Part shown: positions 36,301-44,895 of the stretch, piece after piece
Numbering within the stretch: position 1 is the first letter of the stretch
Layout of the letters: every line of letters begins with the position of its first letter
From: JAKFWF01 sp031429105
GTDB lineage: Bacteria > Pseudomonadota > Alphaproteobacteria > Rhizobiales > Hyphomicrobiaceae
Length of the DNA stretch: 64,000 bases
Direction of reading: 5' to 3'
Assembly (NCBI GenBank): GCA_031429105.1
Contig: JANOYV010000066.1
Coordinates: 1 to 64,000 of the forward strand
Position numbers and translations under genes: made by a program
The notes under the pieces: model-generated
Databases searched by the model: none
Told to the model about the DNA's origin: nothing
What the model saw: only the letters and a program-made list of their open reading frames with translations

Positions 36301-36654
36301 ATGAGAACCCAACGATCCAGATCCGCGACGTCACCTGAAGGCCGACTGGCGATGTCGCCTGAGCTTCAGGATCTTATGCTGAAAGCGCGCAAGGCGAGTG
36401 CCTTTCTCAAGGCGCTGGCGCACGAGAACCGACTGATGATTCTGTGCCTGCTCTCCGAACGCGAGCGATCCGTGACGGAGCTGGAAGACGTTCTGGCGCT
36501 TAGTCAGGCAACGGTTTCGCAGCAACTGGCCCGGCTGAGGCACGAAGGTTTGGTCGAAACCCGGCGGGAGGGCCGCGCTATTTATTACCGGTTGGCCGAC
36601 GACACGAACCGGCAATTCATCGAAGCGCTCTATAATAAATTCTGCCGCGGTTAG
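36301..36654 (+). CDS. ArsR-family regulator, SoxR/SqrR/BigR-like persulfide sensor
   Basis: This 117-residue winged-helix repressor has the DNA-recognition segment LSQATVSQQLARLRHEGLV and the wing EGRAIYYRL. It carries two cysteines, Cys49 (MILCLL) and Cys115 (NKFC), at the places where SqrR and BigR have the pair that forms a polysulfide bridge with reactive sulfur species. In such regulators the bridge releases DNA. Position right after soxX makes control of the sox genes very likely. An ATG at 36352 is an alternative start. Confidence 0.88.
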   Translation: MRTQRSRSATSPEGRLAMSPELQDLMLKARKASAFLKALAHENRLMILCLLSERERSVTELEDVLALSQATVSQQLARLRHEGLVETRREGRAIYYRLADDTNRQFIEALYNKFCRG

Positions 36655-36664
36655 TCGGCTCAAT

Positions 36665-36683
36665 GCGTTGGAGTGTCCAACGC
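36665..36683 (+). terminator. Tight hairpin after the sox regulator gene
   Basis: A perfect eight-base stem (GCGTTGGA and TCCAACGC) with a three-base GTG loop lies ten bases past the regulator stop. No T-run follows. It may be a weak terminator or an mRNA end-stabiliser between the regulator and the TSUP gene. Confidence 0.45.
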
Positions 36684-36806
36684 CTGGATACCGCGCGCAC
36701 GATCAAGCACCGGATGCCAGCTCCATCAAATATGAGGTAACGAGCGACGTAACTGCAATTCCGGCAGCGCGAAATGGACCGACGCCTGCGTCGAGGAGTA
36801 CCGTCG

Positions 36807-37550
36807 ATGTCTGCACTATTGATGAGCGCCGTTCTTGCGACCATGGTTGCGACTTCGTTTCTGTCTGGTATTTTTGGCATGGCGGGCGGTTTGATCCTGC
36901 TCGGCGTTTTGCTTGCCGTGCTGCCATTACCCGAAGCCATGGCGCTGCATGCGATCACGCAGATGGCATCAAATGGGTGGCGGGGACTGCTGTGGTGGAA
37001 GCATGTGCGCTGGCGGGCCGCGGCTAACTTTCTCGTTGGCTGTGCTGTGGCGTTCACGGTGTGGACATACTGGCGCTACGTTCCGTCGAAGCCCGTCGCG
37101 TTGATCTTGCTGGGCTTGTCGCCTTTTCTGGTCCGCCTTGTTCCTGTCGATCTCAAGCCCGATCCGGAGCGGCTGGTCCATGGCATGTTTTACGGCGCAG
37201 CCTGCATGAGCTTGATGCTGCTCGCCGGTGTCTCGGGACCATTGATTGACGCGTATTTTCTGGGCGGCGCGCTTGAGCGCAAGCAAATCGTTGCGACGAA
37301 GGCGATCTGCCAGATCTTCGGCCATGGCGCGAAGTTCATTTACTTCGGCAGCCTCGTTGACCAATCCGCCGGGCTTGATCCGGTTATGGCGGTCGCGGCA
37401 ATTATTGCCTCGATGATCGGAACATCTCTGGCTCGGCCAATCCTAGAACGCCTCACCGATACGCAGTACAGAACATGGGTCCGCCACATCATCACGGTGA
37501 TCGCCACAGCCTACCTCGCGCAGGGTATTTATTTATTGCTCCCGCATTGA
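36807..37550 (+). CDS. TSUP-family (TauE/SafE) permease in the sox locus
   Basis: This 247-residue protein has about eight membrane helices and the TSUP motif GIFGMAGGLILLGVLL near the N-terminus. Family members export sulfite or move other sulfur-containing or organic anions. Its place after soxAX and the sulfur-sensing regulator points to thiosulfate, sulfite or sulfur-compound transport, but the direction is unknown. The ATG at 36807 has GAGGAG eight bases upstream, better than the start at 36774. A second, different TSUP gene lies at 61800-62549. Confidence 0.85.
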   Translation: MSALLMSAVLATMVATSFLSGIFGMAGGLILLGVLLAVLPLPEAMALHAITQMASNGWRGLLWWKHVRWRAAANFLVGCAVAFTVWTYWRYVPSKPVALILLGLSPFLVRLVPVDLKPDPERLVHGMFYGAACMSLMLLAGVSGPLIDAYFLGGALERKQIVATKAICQIFGHGAKFIYFGSLVDQSAGLDPVMAVAAIIASMIGTSLARPILERLTDTQYRTWVRHIITVIATAYLAQGIYLLLPH

Positions 37551-37613
37551 AAGTGGATGTGGTTGATTATGGTTACATCGAGCGCCAATTGGTCGATTCG
37601 CGGGCAAGCGTCG

Positions 37614-38288
37614 TCAGCGCGATTGTATAATGCGCAGGCGCGCGCGTAGGGCTTCGCGTATGTGTTCGCGGGCCGCTAACTCCGCCCCGTCGGCGTCGCG
37701 CCTTGTAATCGCGTCGACAATGCGTGCGTGCTCTGCGGCGGCTGTCGATGGTCGTCCCTCCACACCAAACGTGGTCGGGCCAAGAAGGGCGATTGCGTCC
37801 TGCATTTCGCTCAACGCCATATCGAGATAGCGATTGCGGGCGGCGCGAAAGATCGCTTCGTGAAACAGACGGTTGAGGTGCGCCAAGTCATGCGGATTGC
37901 CAGTTGCAGCCAAAAATCCAGCGGCTAACTCATCCAGTGTCTCGATCTCGGCGTCGGAGGCCTGTCGGGCTGCAAGGCGCGCGCAGGCGCCTTCGAGGAT
38001 CTCGCGCAGGGCGTAGAGTTCCATGACCTCAAGTGTATCGAGCGTTCGAAACGTCAGGCCTCTCCCACCCGATGGCTCTAACAGCCGCTTGGCAGCGAGA
38101 CGGGCGAATGCTTCTCGAACCGGCGTCCGACTGACCTTCAGCGCTTTCGCGACATCTTCTTCGCGCAGCCGACTGCCACAGCGAAATACACCACGATGTA
38201 AGCCTTCGCGTAGCAACCGAAACACAGCCTCGGCCAGTGGCAACGCGGGGTCGCGCGGGCCTAAGTCCTCGAGGTTCGGCTGGTTCAT
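37614..38288 (-). CDS. GntR-family regulator (FadR subfamily, FCD domain)
   Basis: The 224-residue protein has an N-terminal winged helix (about residues 18-80, with SRLREEDVAKALKVSRTPVREA) and a C-terminal FCD ligand domain with the metal-site histidines in HLNRLFHEAIF and REHIREAL. FCD regulators typically bind small carboxylates. It is divergent from tcuAB across 123 bases that contain a TGTATA-N6-TATACA palindrome, so it is the likely controller of tricarballylate genes here. Salmonella uses a LysR-type TcuR instead. Confidence 0.92.
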   Translation of the reverse strand: MNQPNLEDLGPRDPALPLAEAVFRLLREGLHRGVFRCGSRLREEDVAKALKVSRTPVREAFARLAAKRLLEPSGGRGLTFRTLDTLEVMELYALREILEGACARLAARQASDAEIETLDELAAGFLAATGNPHDLAHLNRLFHEAIFRAARNRYLDMALSEMQDAIALLGPTTFGVEGRPSTAAAEHARIVDAITRRDADGAELAAREHIREALRARLRIIQSR

Positions 38289-38361
38289 CAGTGGTCAGTC
38301 TCCCCGTTCGCAGAGCGGTGCAATTAGACGTTGACGCATCGCATATAAGATTGTATTTGTT

Positions 38362-38379
38362 TGTATACATTAATATACA
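38362..38379. promoter_or_regulatory. Palindromic operator candidate for the divergent GntR regulator
   Basis: TGTATA and TATACA form a perfect inverted repeat with a six-base spacer, and TGTATACA on its left is itself a palindrome. It lies 32 bases before the tcuA start and 73 bases before the regulator start. FCD-type GntR proteins commonly bind short palindromes of the TTGTATACAA kind. The link to this regulator is an inference from position. Confidence 0.65.
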
Positions 38380-38411
38380 GAAAAGTACAAACATGCTGTG
38401 GATGCGGCGAC

Positions 38412-39809
38412 ATGAGCAATGAGATGAAGCGCTACGATGTATTGATCATCGGTGGTGGCAACGCCGCGCTGTGCGCTGCCATCAGTGCAGTCCGTGCCGG
38501 CGCCTCTGTGATCGTCTTGGAAGGTGCGCCGAAGTTCTACCGGGGCGGCAACACGCGCCATACCCGCAATATGCGGTGTGCGCACGACGCTGCCACCGAA
38601 ACCTTGTCGGGGCCGTACTCGGAAGTTGAATTTCTTGACGACCTCATGCGCGTCACCGGTGGCGAGACGGACGAGACGCTTGCCCGGTTGATGATTGCCG
38701 AGTCAAAGCCGATGTTGACCTGGATTGCCGACCAGGGCGTGCGGTTTCAACCTTCACTTGGCGGCACGCTTAGCCTTGGCCGCACCAACTCATTCTTCCT
38801 GGGCGGCGGCCGGGCAATGCTAAACGCGCTGTATCTCACGGCCGAAAAGCTCGGTGTCGAGATCAGGTACGAAGCCGAGGTTACTGGACTGCAGATCGAG
38901 AACGGCATGTTTGTGTCGGCCACGGTTGGAGTTGGCGATAGGGCAACCGAAGTTCGGGCCGGCACGCTCATTGCGGCAGCTGGCGGCTTCGAAGCAAATA
39001 TCGAATGGCTGAGGGAAAGCTGGGGGGCTGCCGCTGACAACTTCCTCATTCGCGGCACGCCGTACAATCGCGGTACAATCCTCAAGATGTTGATGGCAGC
39101 AGGGGTAAAGACGATCGGCGATCCGACGCAATGCCACGCGGTCGCTATCGATGCGCGCGCGCCGAAGTTCGACGGCGGCATCATAACCCGGCTCGATTGC
39201 GTGGTATTCGGTATCGTCGTCAACAAGCTTGCGCGGCGCTTCTATGACGAAGGCGAAGATGTTTGGCCAAAGCGCTACGCGATCTGGGGGCGACTGGTGG
39301 CAGCCCAGCCCGACCAGATCGCCTACATCGTCTTTGATCGGCCTTCGCTCGATCTGTTCATGCCGTCGCTGTTCCCGCCGTTCAAGGCCGACACGATCAG
39401 GGAACTGGCAGCGCTGCTCACGCTCGATGCGGATGCACTGGTCACGACAGTCGCTGACTTCAACGTGGCGGTCCGTCCGGGTACTTTCGATCACACGATC
39501 CTCGACGACTGCCGGACCGAGGGTTTGAAGCCACCGAAAACCCATTGGGCGCGGCGCATCGAAACAGCACCTTTTTACGCTTATCCCGTTCGCCCCGGCA
39601 TCACGTTCACCTACCTTGGCACCCGTGTGAATGAGCAGGCACGCATCCTGATGAAGGATGGCAAGCCGTCGGCGAATATGTTCGCGGCCGGTGAAATCAT
39701 GGCCGGCAACGTTTTGGGCCAGGGCTATGCGGCCGGCATCGGCATGACGATTGGAAGCGTCTTCGGACGCATCGCAGGACGAGAGGCGGCGCGACATGCA
39801 CGCAACTAG
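38412..39809 (+). CDS. tcuA: FAD-dependent tricarballylate dehydrogenase
   Basis: TcuA oxidises tricarballylate to cis-aconitate. From the ATG at 38412 the protein is 465 residues. The FAD-binding motif is VLIIGGGNAALCAAISA near the N-terminus, with the second FAD segment GEIMAGNVLGQGYAAG near the C-terminus. The fold is that of fumarate reductase/succinate dehydrogenase flavoproteins. Adjacent tcuB, which re-oxidises the flavin, fixes the subfamily. An ATG at 38424 is also possible. The end overlaps tcuB by 14 bases. Confidence 0.93.
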   Translation: MSNEMKRYDVLIIGGGNAALCAAISAVRAGASVIVLEGAPKFYRGGNTRHTRNMRCAHDAATETLSGPYSEVEFLDDLMRVTGGETDETLARLMIAESKPMLTWIADQGVRFQPSLGGTLSLGRTNSFFLGGGRAMLNALYLTAEKLGVEIRYEAEVTGLQIENGMFVSATVGVGDRATEVRAGTLIAAAGGFEANIEWLRESWGAAADNFLIRGTPYNRGTILKMLMAAGVKTIGDPTQCHAVAIDARAPKFDGGIITRLDCVVFGIVVNKLARRFYDEGEDVWPKRYAIWGRLVAAQPDQIAYIVFDRPSLDLFMPSLFPPFKADTIRELAALLTLDADALVTTVADFNVAVRPGTFDHTILDDCRTEGLKPPKTHWARRIETAPFYAYPVRPGITFTYLGTRVNEQARILMKDGKPSANMFAAGEIMAGNVLGQGYAAGIGMTIGSVFGRIAGREAARHARN

Positions 39810-40917
39810 CACTTTGGCGGAAGCCGACCGCCTGATGACCGTTTGCAATTCCTGCCGCTATTGCGAGGGCCTGTGCGCGGTGTTCCCGGCAATGGAAATG
39901 CGGCGCTCGTTTGCCGACGGCGATCTCAACTATCTTGCCAACTTGTGCCATTCGTGCGGCGCCTGCTATGCTGATTGCCAATTTTCGCCACCTCACGAAT
40001 TCAACGTCAACGTGCCCAAGGTTTTGGCCCAGGCACGCGCCGACTCCTACGCTGCCTATGCTTGGCCGCGCGCCTTCTCTGGCGTGTTCGCACGCAACGG
40101 GCTCTGGGTTAGTTTGATTGCGGCATTGAGTGTTGCTGTATTCATTGTCGGTTTTGTCGCCTGGCACGATCCAACCGTTCTGCTCGCCTCGCACACAGGC
40201 CCAGGCAGTTTCTATAAGCTGATGCCGCATAACACGATGGTCGCGATCTTTGGCGCAGCCTTCGGCTATGCGATCCTGGCGCTGGCGATGAGCCTACGCA
40301 TGTTCTGGCGCGACATCGGTGAGCCGACATCGATCCTCGGACAATCCCGGTCACTGTGGCAGGCGATGAAGGATGCCGGAAGCTTGCGCTATCTCGATGG
40401 TGGCGGTGTCGGGTGCTACAATGAGGATGAGCGTCCGACCGACAACCGCCGTCTGTGGCATCACTTCACTTTCTACGGGTTCATGCTGTGCTTTGCCTCA
40501 ACCTCGACGGCGACGCTCTATCACTACCTGCTGAGCTTGCAGGCGCCCTACCCCTGGTACGATCTACCCGTCGTGTTGGGTACGATTGGCGGTATCGGTT
40601 TGCTGATCGGGCCGGTCGGTCTGTTTGCGGCCAAGATGAAACGTGATCCCGATCTGCTGGATGAGAGTCGCTTCGGCATGGATGCAGCATTCCTTGCGAT
40701 GCTGTTCCTGACAAGCCTCACGGGATTGCTACTGCTCGTGCTGCGCTCAACCCCGGCTATGGGTATCTTGCTCGCGCTGCACCTGGGCGTCGTGTTCAGC
40801 CTTTTCATCACCATGCCCTATGGCAAGTTCGTGCATGGGCTGTATCGGTTTCTGGCCCTCGTTCGCTACGCAACCGAGCGTCGCGCAATGGCGGAAGGCG
40901 AGGCGGCGTCGGCTTAA
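39796..40917 (+). CDS. tcuB: TcuB/CitB iron-sulfur membrane protein, electron acceptor for TcuA
   Basis: TcuB passes electrons from reduced TcuA to the quinone pool. The 373-residue protein has two ferredoxin-type clusters near its N-terminus (Cys 17, 20, 23, 27 and 51, 54, 57, 61, in CNSCRYCEGLC and CHSCGACYADC). About six membrane helices with heme-type histidines follow. GAGAGG lies nine bases before the ATG at 39796, inside the tcuA end. A tcuC transporter is not encoded nearby, so uptake must rely on another system. Confidence 0.93.
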   Translation: MHATSTLAEADRLMTVCNSCRYCEGLCAVFPAMEMRRSFADGDLNYLANLCHSCGACYADCQFSPPHEFNVNVPKVLAQARADSYAAYAWPRAFSGVFARNGLWVSLIAALSVAVFIVGFVAWHDPTVLLASHTGPGSFYKLMPHNTMVAIFGAAFGYAILALAMSLRMFWRDIGEPTSILGQSRSLWQAMKDAGSLRYLDGGGVGCYNEDERPTDNRRLWHHFTFYGFMLCFASTSTATLYHYLLSLQAPYPWYDLPVVLGTIGGIGLLIGPVGLFAAKMKRDPDLLDESRFGMDAAFLAMLFLTSLTGLLLLVLRSTPAMGILLALHLGVVFSLFITMPYGKFVHGLYRFLALVRYATERRAMAEGEAASA

Positions 40918-41234
40918 TTCCTTAGTCGTACAACGGGACCGACGGGTCAGTCGGATACCCGGATCAAGACGTCGTAGAATGGGAGCTTGGACCAGCCAGT
41001 CAACGGCCAGTCCGGTGCCAAAAGTGTATTTTGTACCTTCGGTCTGATTTTAGACCGATCGCCCTCCCTCAGCTGTGCTGCTGCGATTATTTCATAACGT
41101 CGAAAGCGCTATTTAATTGAGAATCAGCACAGAAACAGTTGACAGATAATCATAGACTTAAGGTCTTGGTGCGCCGTCCTGCCGCATACGAATCACTTAC
41201 CATCACTCCGTGCACAACAACTGGAGTGATGCCA
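40918..41234. other. 317-base region without a gene after tcuB
   Basis: A short inverted repeat at 40939-40954 (CCGAC, six-base loop, GTCGG) lies 22 bases after the tcuB stop and may act as a weak terminator. The rest, which becomes richer in A and T toward 41150, shows no supported coding frame. It marks the left border of an accessory patch that extends to about 43880. Confidence 0.45.
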
Positions 41235-42094
41235 ATGACATCCACCCGAACAGCCGTAATTCCCAGTCAGCTTAGCGACCCCGCCACATTTAGCCGAACG
41301 AGCTTTCTGGACGGCATTGAGATCAACCACGGCCCCACCGGTGTTTTGGGTCGTTTCTTTTTGTCTGCAGAAAACACGATAAGGGAACTGGGGATCACAA
41401 TTTCGATTGCGAGTTTGAAGCAGATTGCATCCGCGCAGCTTGAGAATAAGGCTTCGTGGGCACTATTTCCACCGATGCTTGATGTGCGGTTGTCTCCGAT
41501 CCTTGAAACGATGTCCTTGCACTTACCGGCCACAATAGTAGCGGCGAGGTGGTGTTTGCCCAAGGTGGGCGCATCTATGATACAGGACTGCAGACCTTGC
41601 AGGATATCGCCAACGACCAATCTTTCTTTTATGCGGATGGGCGCATTCCTGGTCCGTGCGAACCTCAGATTCAACTGTTCGCTCCGGCGGCGAGTGGCAT
41701 CAGTGGGAGGTTTGTTTATTCGGGCGCGCTGTGGGTCAGGCCTGATTGTCGAGGGCGACGGTTGGCGCGATTGCTGCCTCGAATATCCAGGGCTTATGCA
41801 TTATCACGCTGGAACACCGCCCATACGATAGCGCTTGTGAGCGACCAGATTGCGAATTCACCACTGTTGCAGATGTATGGCTACAGCAAAGTTCAACCTG
41901 GCTTTCGCATCAGTGGGCTAATGGCGCACGATATGGTTGGCTCTCTCATGTGGATGGATGCGGACGAGTTGGCCGCAGATTTATCTCGCTTCCTTGCTGA
42001 CGATTTGCCGCAAATCAATACTGCTGTTGCTGACGGCAGCGGACAGGATGAGGCGTCGGCCGTCGGGACGCCGCAACGGCAGCGTAAGGCGTGA
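41235..42094 (+). pseudogene. GNAT-like acetyltransferase gene broken by a one-base frameshift
   Basis: The ATG at 41235 has GGAG eight bases upstream, and the frame runs MTSTRTAVIPSQ to LDVRLSPILE before it goes out of phase near 41505-41510. The frame one base off continues NDVLALTGHNSSGEVVFAQG to the stop at 42094. Adding one A to GAAACG would join them as SPILENDVLAL without a gap. The joined protein would be about 286 residues, with a GNAT-like segment GALWVRPDCRGRRLARLL in its second half. It is either a recent pseudogene or a sequencing error in a short A-run. Its end overlaps the convergent gene by about 114 bases. Confidence 0.7.
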
Positions 42095-42844
42095 GTAGCG
42101 CAGTCGCGTATCGCCGATGCCTGGGAAAGCAACGATTGCGTCAACATTGTCGAACGTGGCCGTTGCCGTTTCATATGCCGTTTTCTGCTTACTAGCGATC
42201 CACAATCCGTAAGGCTCGTCACCATACGCACAAATCGTCTGGCCGCGGGCGGTGGCGAGCCATTTCGGATTGAATGGAGTGTAACTACTGCCGATATCTT
42301 CGATGAGTGAGTGACCGCGCTCGGTATCGAGTTCGTGCAAAGCCCACCGCCCATTGAATAAAGCGTCAAGCGCGCACTTCAGGTCAGATTGCGATGTTGT
42401 TGTGGATCCGAGTGTTCTTGCAAATTTAATCTTGTCCGAAAATGGACTGGAATTTTCAAACGTCCATTGATTGAGTAAACGCTCTCCTGGCCAAAATGTC
42501 TTGCGTTCCCCCGCAATAATCGAGGCGAGGAACTGCACGAACATACGGCGATCACGCATGAGAAAATGACGCCATGCGCCGCAATATATATCGAGCATGA
42601 CGGTCGCGCCCGGGCGATCGTGCACCTGATATAAAAGAGTCGCTAGAGCTTCGTCGGACACCGAGGATGGGCGAATACGAACATGAAAGGCATTCGGCAA
42701 CGTCCGCACTGAAATCCAGCCAAGATTCACAGTGAGGTAGGTCTTCAGTCCAGCACCTTGCAGCGTTGTCGACAGACTCAACCTGAGATGAGGATCATTG
42801 AGAGCCCATCGCTGGCCAAATTCATCGATAACGTCTTCGCGCAT
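41981..42844 (-). CDS. Protein of unknown function with PAS-like C-terminus
   Basis: I do not recognise this protein. From the ATG at 42844 it is about 287 residues, soluble, without signal or membrane segments. The C-terminal part (about 215-275 of the longer reading), with TICAYGDEPYGLW and RLTLPLRRPDGRRLILS, is like the PAS-type domains found in many alphaproteobacterial proteins. The N-terminal part has VRTLPNAFHVRIRPSSVSDEAL and no known motif. A TTG six codons upstream is a less likely start. It is convergent with the broken GNAT gene and about 410 bases from a divergent XRE regulator. Confidence 0.6.
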   Translation of the reverse strand: MREDVIDEFGQRWALNDPHLRLSLSTTLQGAGLKTYLTVNLGWISVRTLPNAFHVRIRPSSVSDEALATLLYQVHDRPGATVMLDIYCGAWRHFLMRDRRMFVQFLASIIAGERKTFWPGERLLNQWTFENSSPFSDKIKFARTLGSTTTSQSDLKCALDALFNGRWALHELDTERGHSLIEDIGSSYTPFNPKWLATARGQTICAYGDEPYGLWIASKQKTAYETATATFDNVDAIVAFPGIGDTRLRYSRLTLPLRRPDGRRLILSAAVSNSSIDLRQIVSKEAR

Positions 42845-43257
42845 GGGCTCTAAGTTCGCCAAATTGAGGAGCGAGATGCCTGGTTAAACACCTTCAGCAG
42901 CCGATTATATTAAAATCCACGGCGCTTCAAAATAAAATAAGAGCGCGGATCCGATGTGATGTCATCGTTTGCCAGCTGAGCGCAGTGGTTTTTTTCTGCA
43001 GTCAAAGTCAAAATCGAGCATCACACTGACGCAAGTACGTTGTAGCCTGGTACCTCCTCCGACGGTTCATTGAGCAAATTGCGTAACCATGAACATACTT
43101 CAAAAAGCCTGACTGTCTGTTTACGTTTGCAGGAGCGAGTTGAGCCTTGACGATATAACTTGCCGGCACTAGAGCAAATTGGATCATCCTTGAGCGTAAC
43201 AAAGCTCAGGCCTGGATTACTCAATATCAGTGCTCAATCAAACGTTGTGTCATCACT
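42845..43257. other. 413-base divergent intergenic region
   Basis: This AT-rich region separates the unknown gene from the XRE regulator. It holds an imperfect inverted repeat, CCTTGAGC (43188-43195) and GCTCAGG (43204-43210), about 50 bases before the regulator start, which could be its operator. Two short minus-strand frames at 43008-43224 have no recognisable features and are not called. Confidence 0.45.
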
Positions 43258-43689
43258 ATGGTCGATCTGCCTAGCGTGAAGCCGGTCCGGGCCAGTACAG
43301 CCCGCGATGCCACCCCAGTCGATCACCGGATCGGGCAATTAATCCGACAACGACGCGAACAGCTTGCGCTACGTCAAGACGATTTTGCGCGTCTGATCAA
43401 CGTGACGGCCAGGCAAGTTCAAAAATATGAGCAAGGCAGCAATAGAATTTCTGCGTCTCGACTGGTGGTTTGTGCGCGAGCATTGAAGGTCCCCGTGGCT
43501 TGGTTTTTCGAAAATCTCTCACCTGATGGTACATCTGGTTCTATCGAGGCGGTATCGCACCAGGTCGGTGAACTTGACCTCAATGAGCGGTACAGTCGGT
43601 TACCACTCGATGTTCGCGAGAAACTTTTAGTGATCGCGGAACTGCTGATCGAAAAAAACGATCCAACGAACACTGATCAAATGGGCTGA
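43258..43689 (+). CDS. XRE-family transcriptional regulator
   Basis: The 143-residue protein has one helix-turn-helix domain at about residues 22-85: IGQLIRQRREQLALRQDDFA, then VTARQVQKYEQGSNRISASRL. The C-terminal 50 residues, with LNERYSRLPLDVREKLLVIAELL, form a short helical tail seen in many alphaproteobacterial XRE proteins. Its target is unknown. It may repress itself and the divergent gene of unknown function. The 192 bases after it, up to 43881, show no supported gene. Confidence 0.88.
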   Translation: MVDLPSVKPVRASTARDATPVDHRIGQLIRQRREQLALRQDDFARLINVTARQVQKYEQGSNRISASRLVVCARALKVPVAWFFENLSPDGTSGSIEAVSHQVGELDLNERYSRLPLDVREKLLVIAELLIEKNDPTNTDQMG

Positions 43690-43881
43690 TATTCAAGTAG
43701 GTTTTTTCAGAACACCTCTAGCCCAAACCGAAATGTTGCGGTTTGGACCGGAAGTTGCCAGCGTCGCTATCAGACCGCCGCTGATACTGGTGACTGTCTG
43801 TTCCAGAGTGCGGACGTTGTTCCAATCCCGCACCAAGGTCGTGGTGATACCGTTGCGGCGGTGTTGGGTCCTTATCGAGGC

Positions 43882-44823
43882 TTACGTGAGCATTGGGCTC
43901 CAGGCGCGATACCATGTTTTAAATAAGTTCAACTGGGTCTGCGCGAAGTGCTTCTGGCTCGGCGACAAAGCATCGCTCGCGTTGAAGTGCAGGGCGTATT
44001 CAACGTGCCCTTCGAGTTCGAGCAGGTACTTGTAGTAGAGGACCAGATCAGCGCCCTCATCGAACGATGACAAGATTTCAAGTGCCTGTTCCAGTTCGAG
44101 CGCATGTTGACGTGCTTTAACATCGCCCTTGGCCGCCTTCTCGCAAAGTGACACGAGGAGCAGGACCTCTTTTGGCAACACGTTGCCGATGCCGGTAATG
44201 GCGCCGGTCGCGCCGCAGTTGACGTAGCCGTGATAGACTTGCGTATCGACGCCCACCATCAGCGTGACATCCCGGTCGTGCCCGGCGATGTGCTCGGCTG
44301 CATACCGCAGGGACGCTGCGCCACCGAACTCCTTGAAGCCGACGAGGTGGGGATACCGATTGCGCAATTCGAAAAACAGATCGGCCTTGGTCTCGAAGCC
44401 GTAGTAGGGGCTGTTGTAGATCACTGACGGCAGATCAACGGCCGCCTCCAGGATACTTGAGAAGTGAGCACGTTGGGCTGCAACCGAGGGGCCGCGCGAT
44501 AGCACGCGTGGGATGATCATCAGCCCCTTCGCGCCAACATTCTTTGCGTGCGCTGCAAGGGCACATGCACGCTGTGGGTTTTGCGCGCCGGTGCCGACGA
44601 TCACTGGAATGCCGGCCTTCACGAGATGCTCGACGCCGGTTTGGCGTTGCTCGTCGGTGAGCAGCGGCCAATCCCCCATCGAGCCGCAATAGACGACAGA
44701 TGACATGCCAGCTGACATCAACGCTTTTCCGCGTTTGACCAACGCCTGAAAATCCGGTTGGCGGTCCGGCGTGCATGGCGTCATCAGCGCGGGGATCGTG
44801 CCTTTGAAGATATTGTCTGCCAT
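43882..44823 (-). CDS. Dihydrodipicolinate synthase family lyase/aldolase
   Basis: This 313-residue TIM-barrel protein has the Schiff-base lysine K164 (GFKEFGG) and the catalytic tyrosine Y136 (IYNSPYYGF) of the DapA/NanA family. The pyruvate-binding loop, usually GTTGE, here reads GSMGD (47-51), so it is unlikely to be the lysine-pathway DapA. Its neighbour downstream on the strand map is a lactonase of sugar-acid pathways, so a role in cleaving or dehydrating a keto sugar acid is plausible. AGGAGA precedes the ATG. The exact substrate is unknown. Confidence 0.88.
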   Translation of the reverse strand: MADNIFKGTIPALMTPCTPDRQPDFQALVKRGKALMSAGMSSVVYCGSMGDWPLLTDEQRQTGVEHLVKAGIPVIVGTGAQNPQRACALAAHAKNVGAKGLMIIPRVLSRGPSVAAQRAHFSSILEAAVDLPSVIYNSPYYGFETKADLFFELRNRYPHLVGFKEFGGAASLRYAAEHIAGHDRDVTLMVGVDTQVYHGYVNCGATGAITGIGNVLPKEVLLLVSLCEKAAKGDVKARQHALELEQALEILSSFDEGADLVLYYKYLLELEGHVEYALHFNASDALSPSQKHFAQTQLNLFKTWYRAWSPMLT

Positions 44824-44895
44824 CGAAATCTCCTGGGCTTTGCTCGTTGTTTCGGTGAAGGGGCTAGTTGTTCCGAGCGGTTGAATGTGCGTGAT

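Noticed and set aside
38820..39848. Long minus-strand frame (342 codons) opposite tcuA
   Set aside because: tcuA is strongly supported by motifs; the antisense frame has no recognisable domain and no ribosome site.
43008..43224. Two short minus-strand frames before the XRE gene
   Set aside because: No hydrophobic, helical or family pattern and no convincing ribosome site.
43690..43881. Possible gene remnant after the XRE gene
   Set aside because: All frames were read and none showed a convincing family pattern, so nothing is called.
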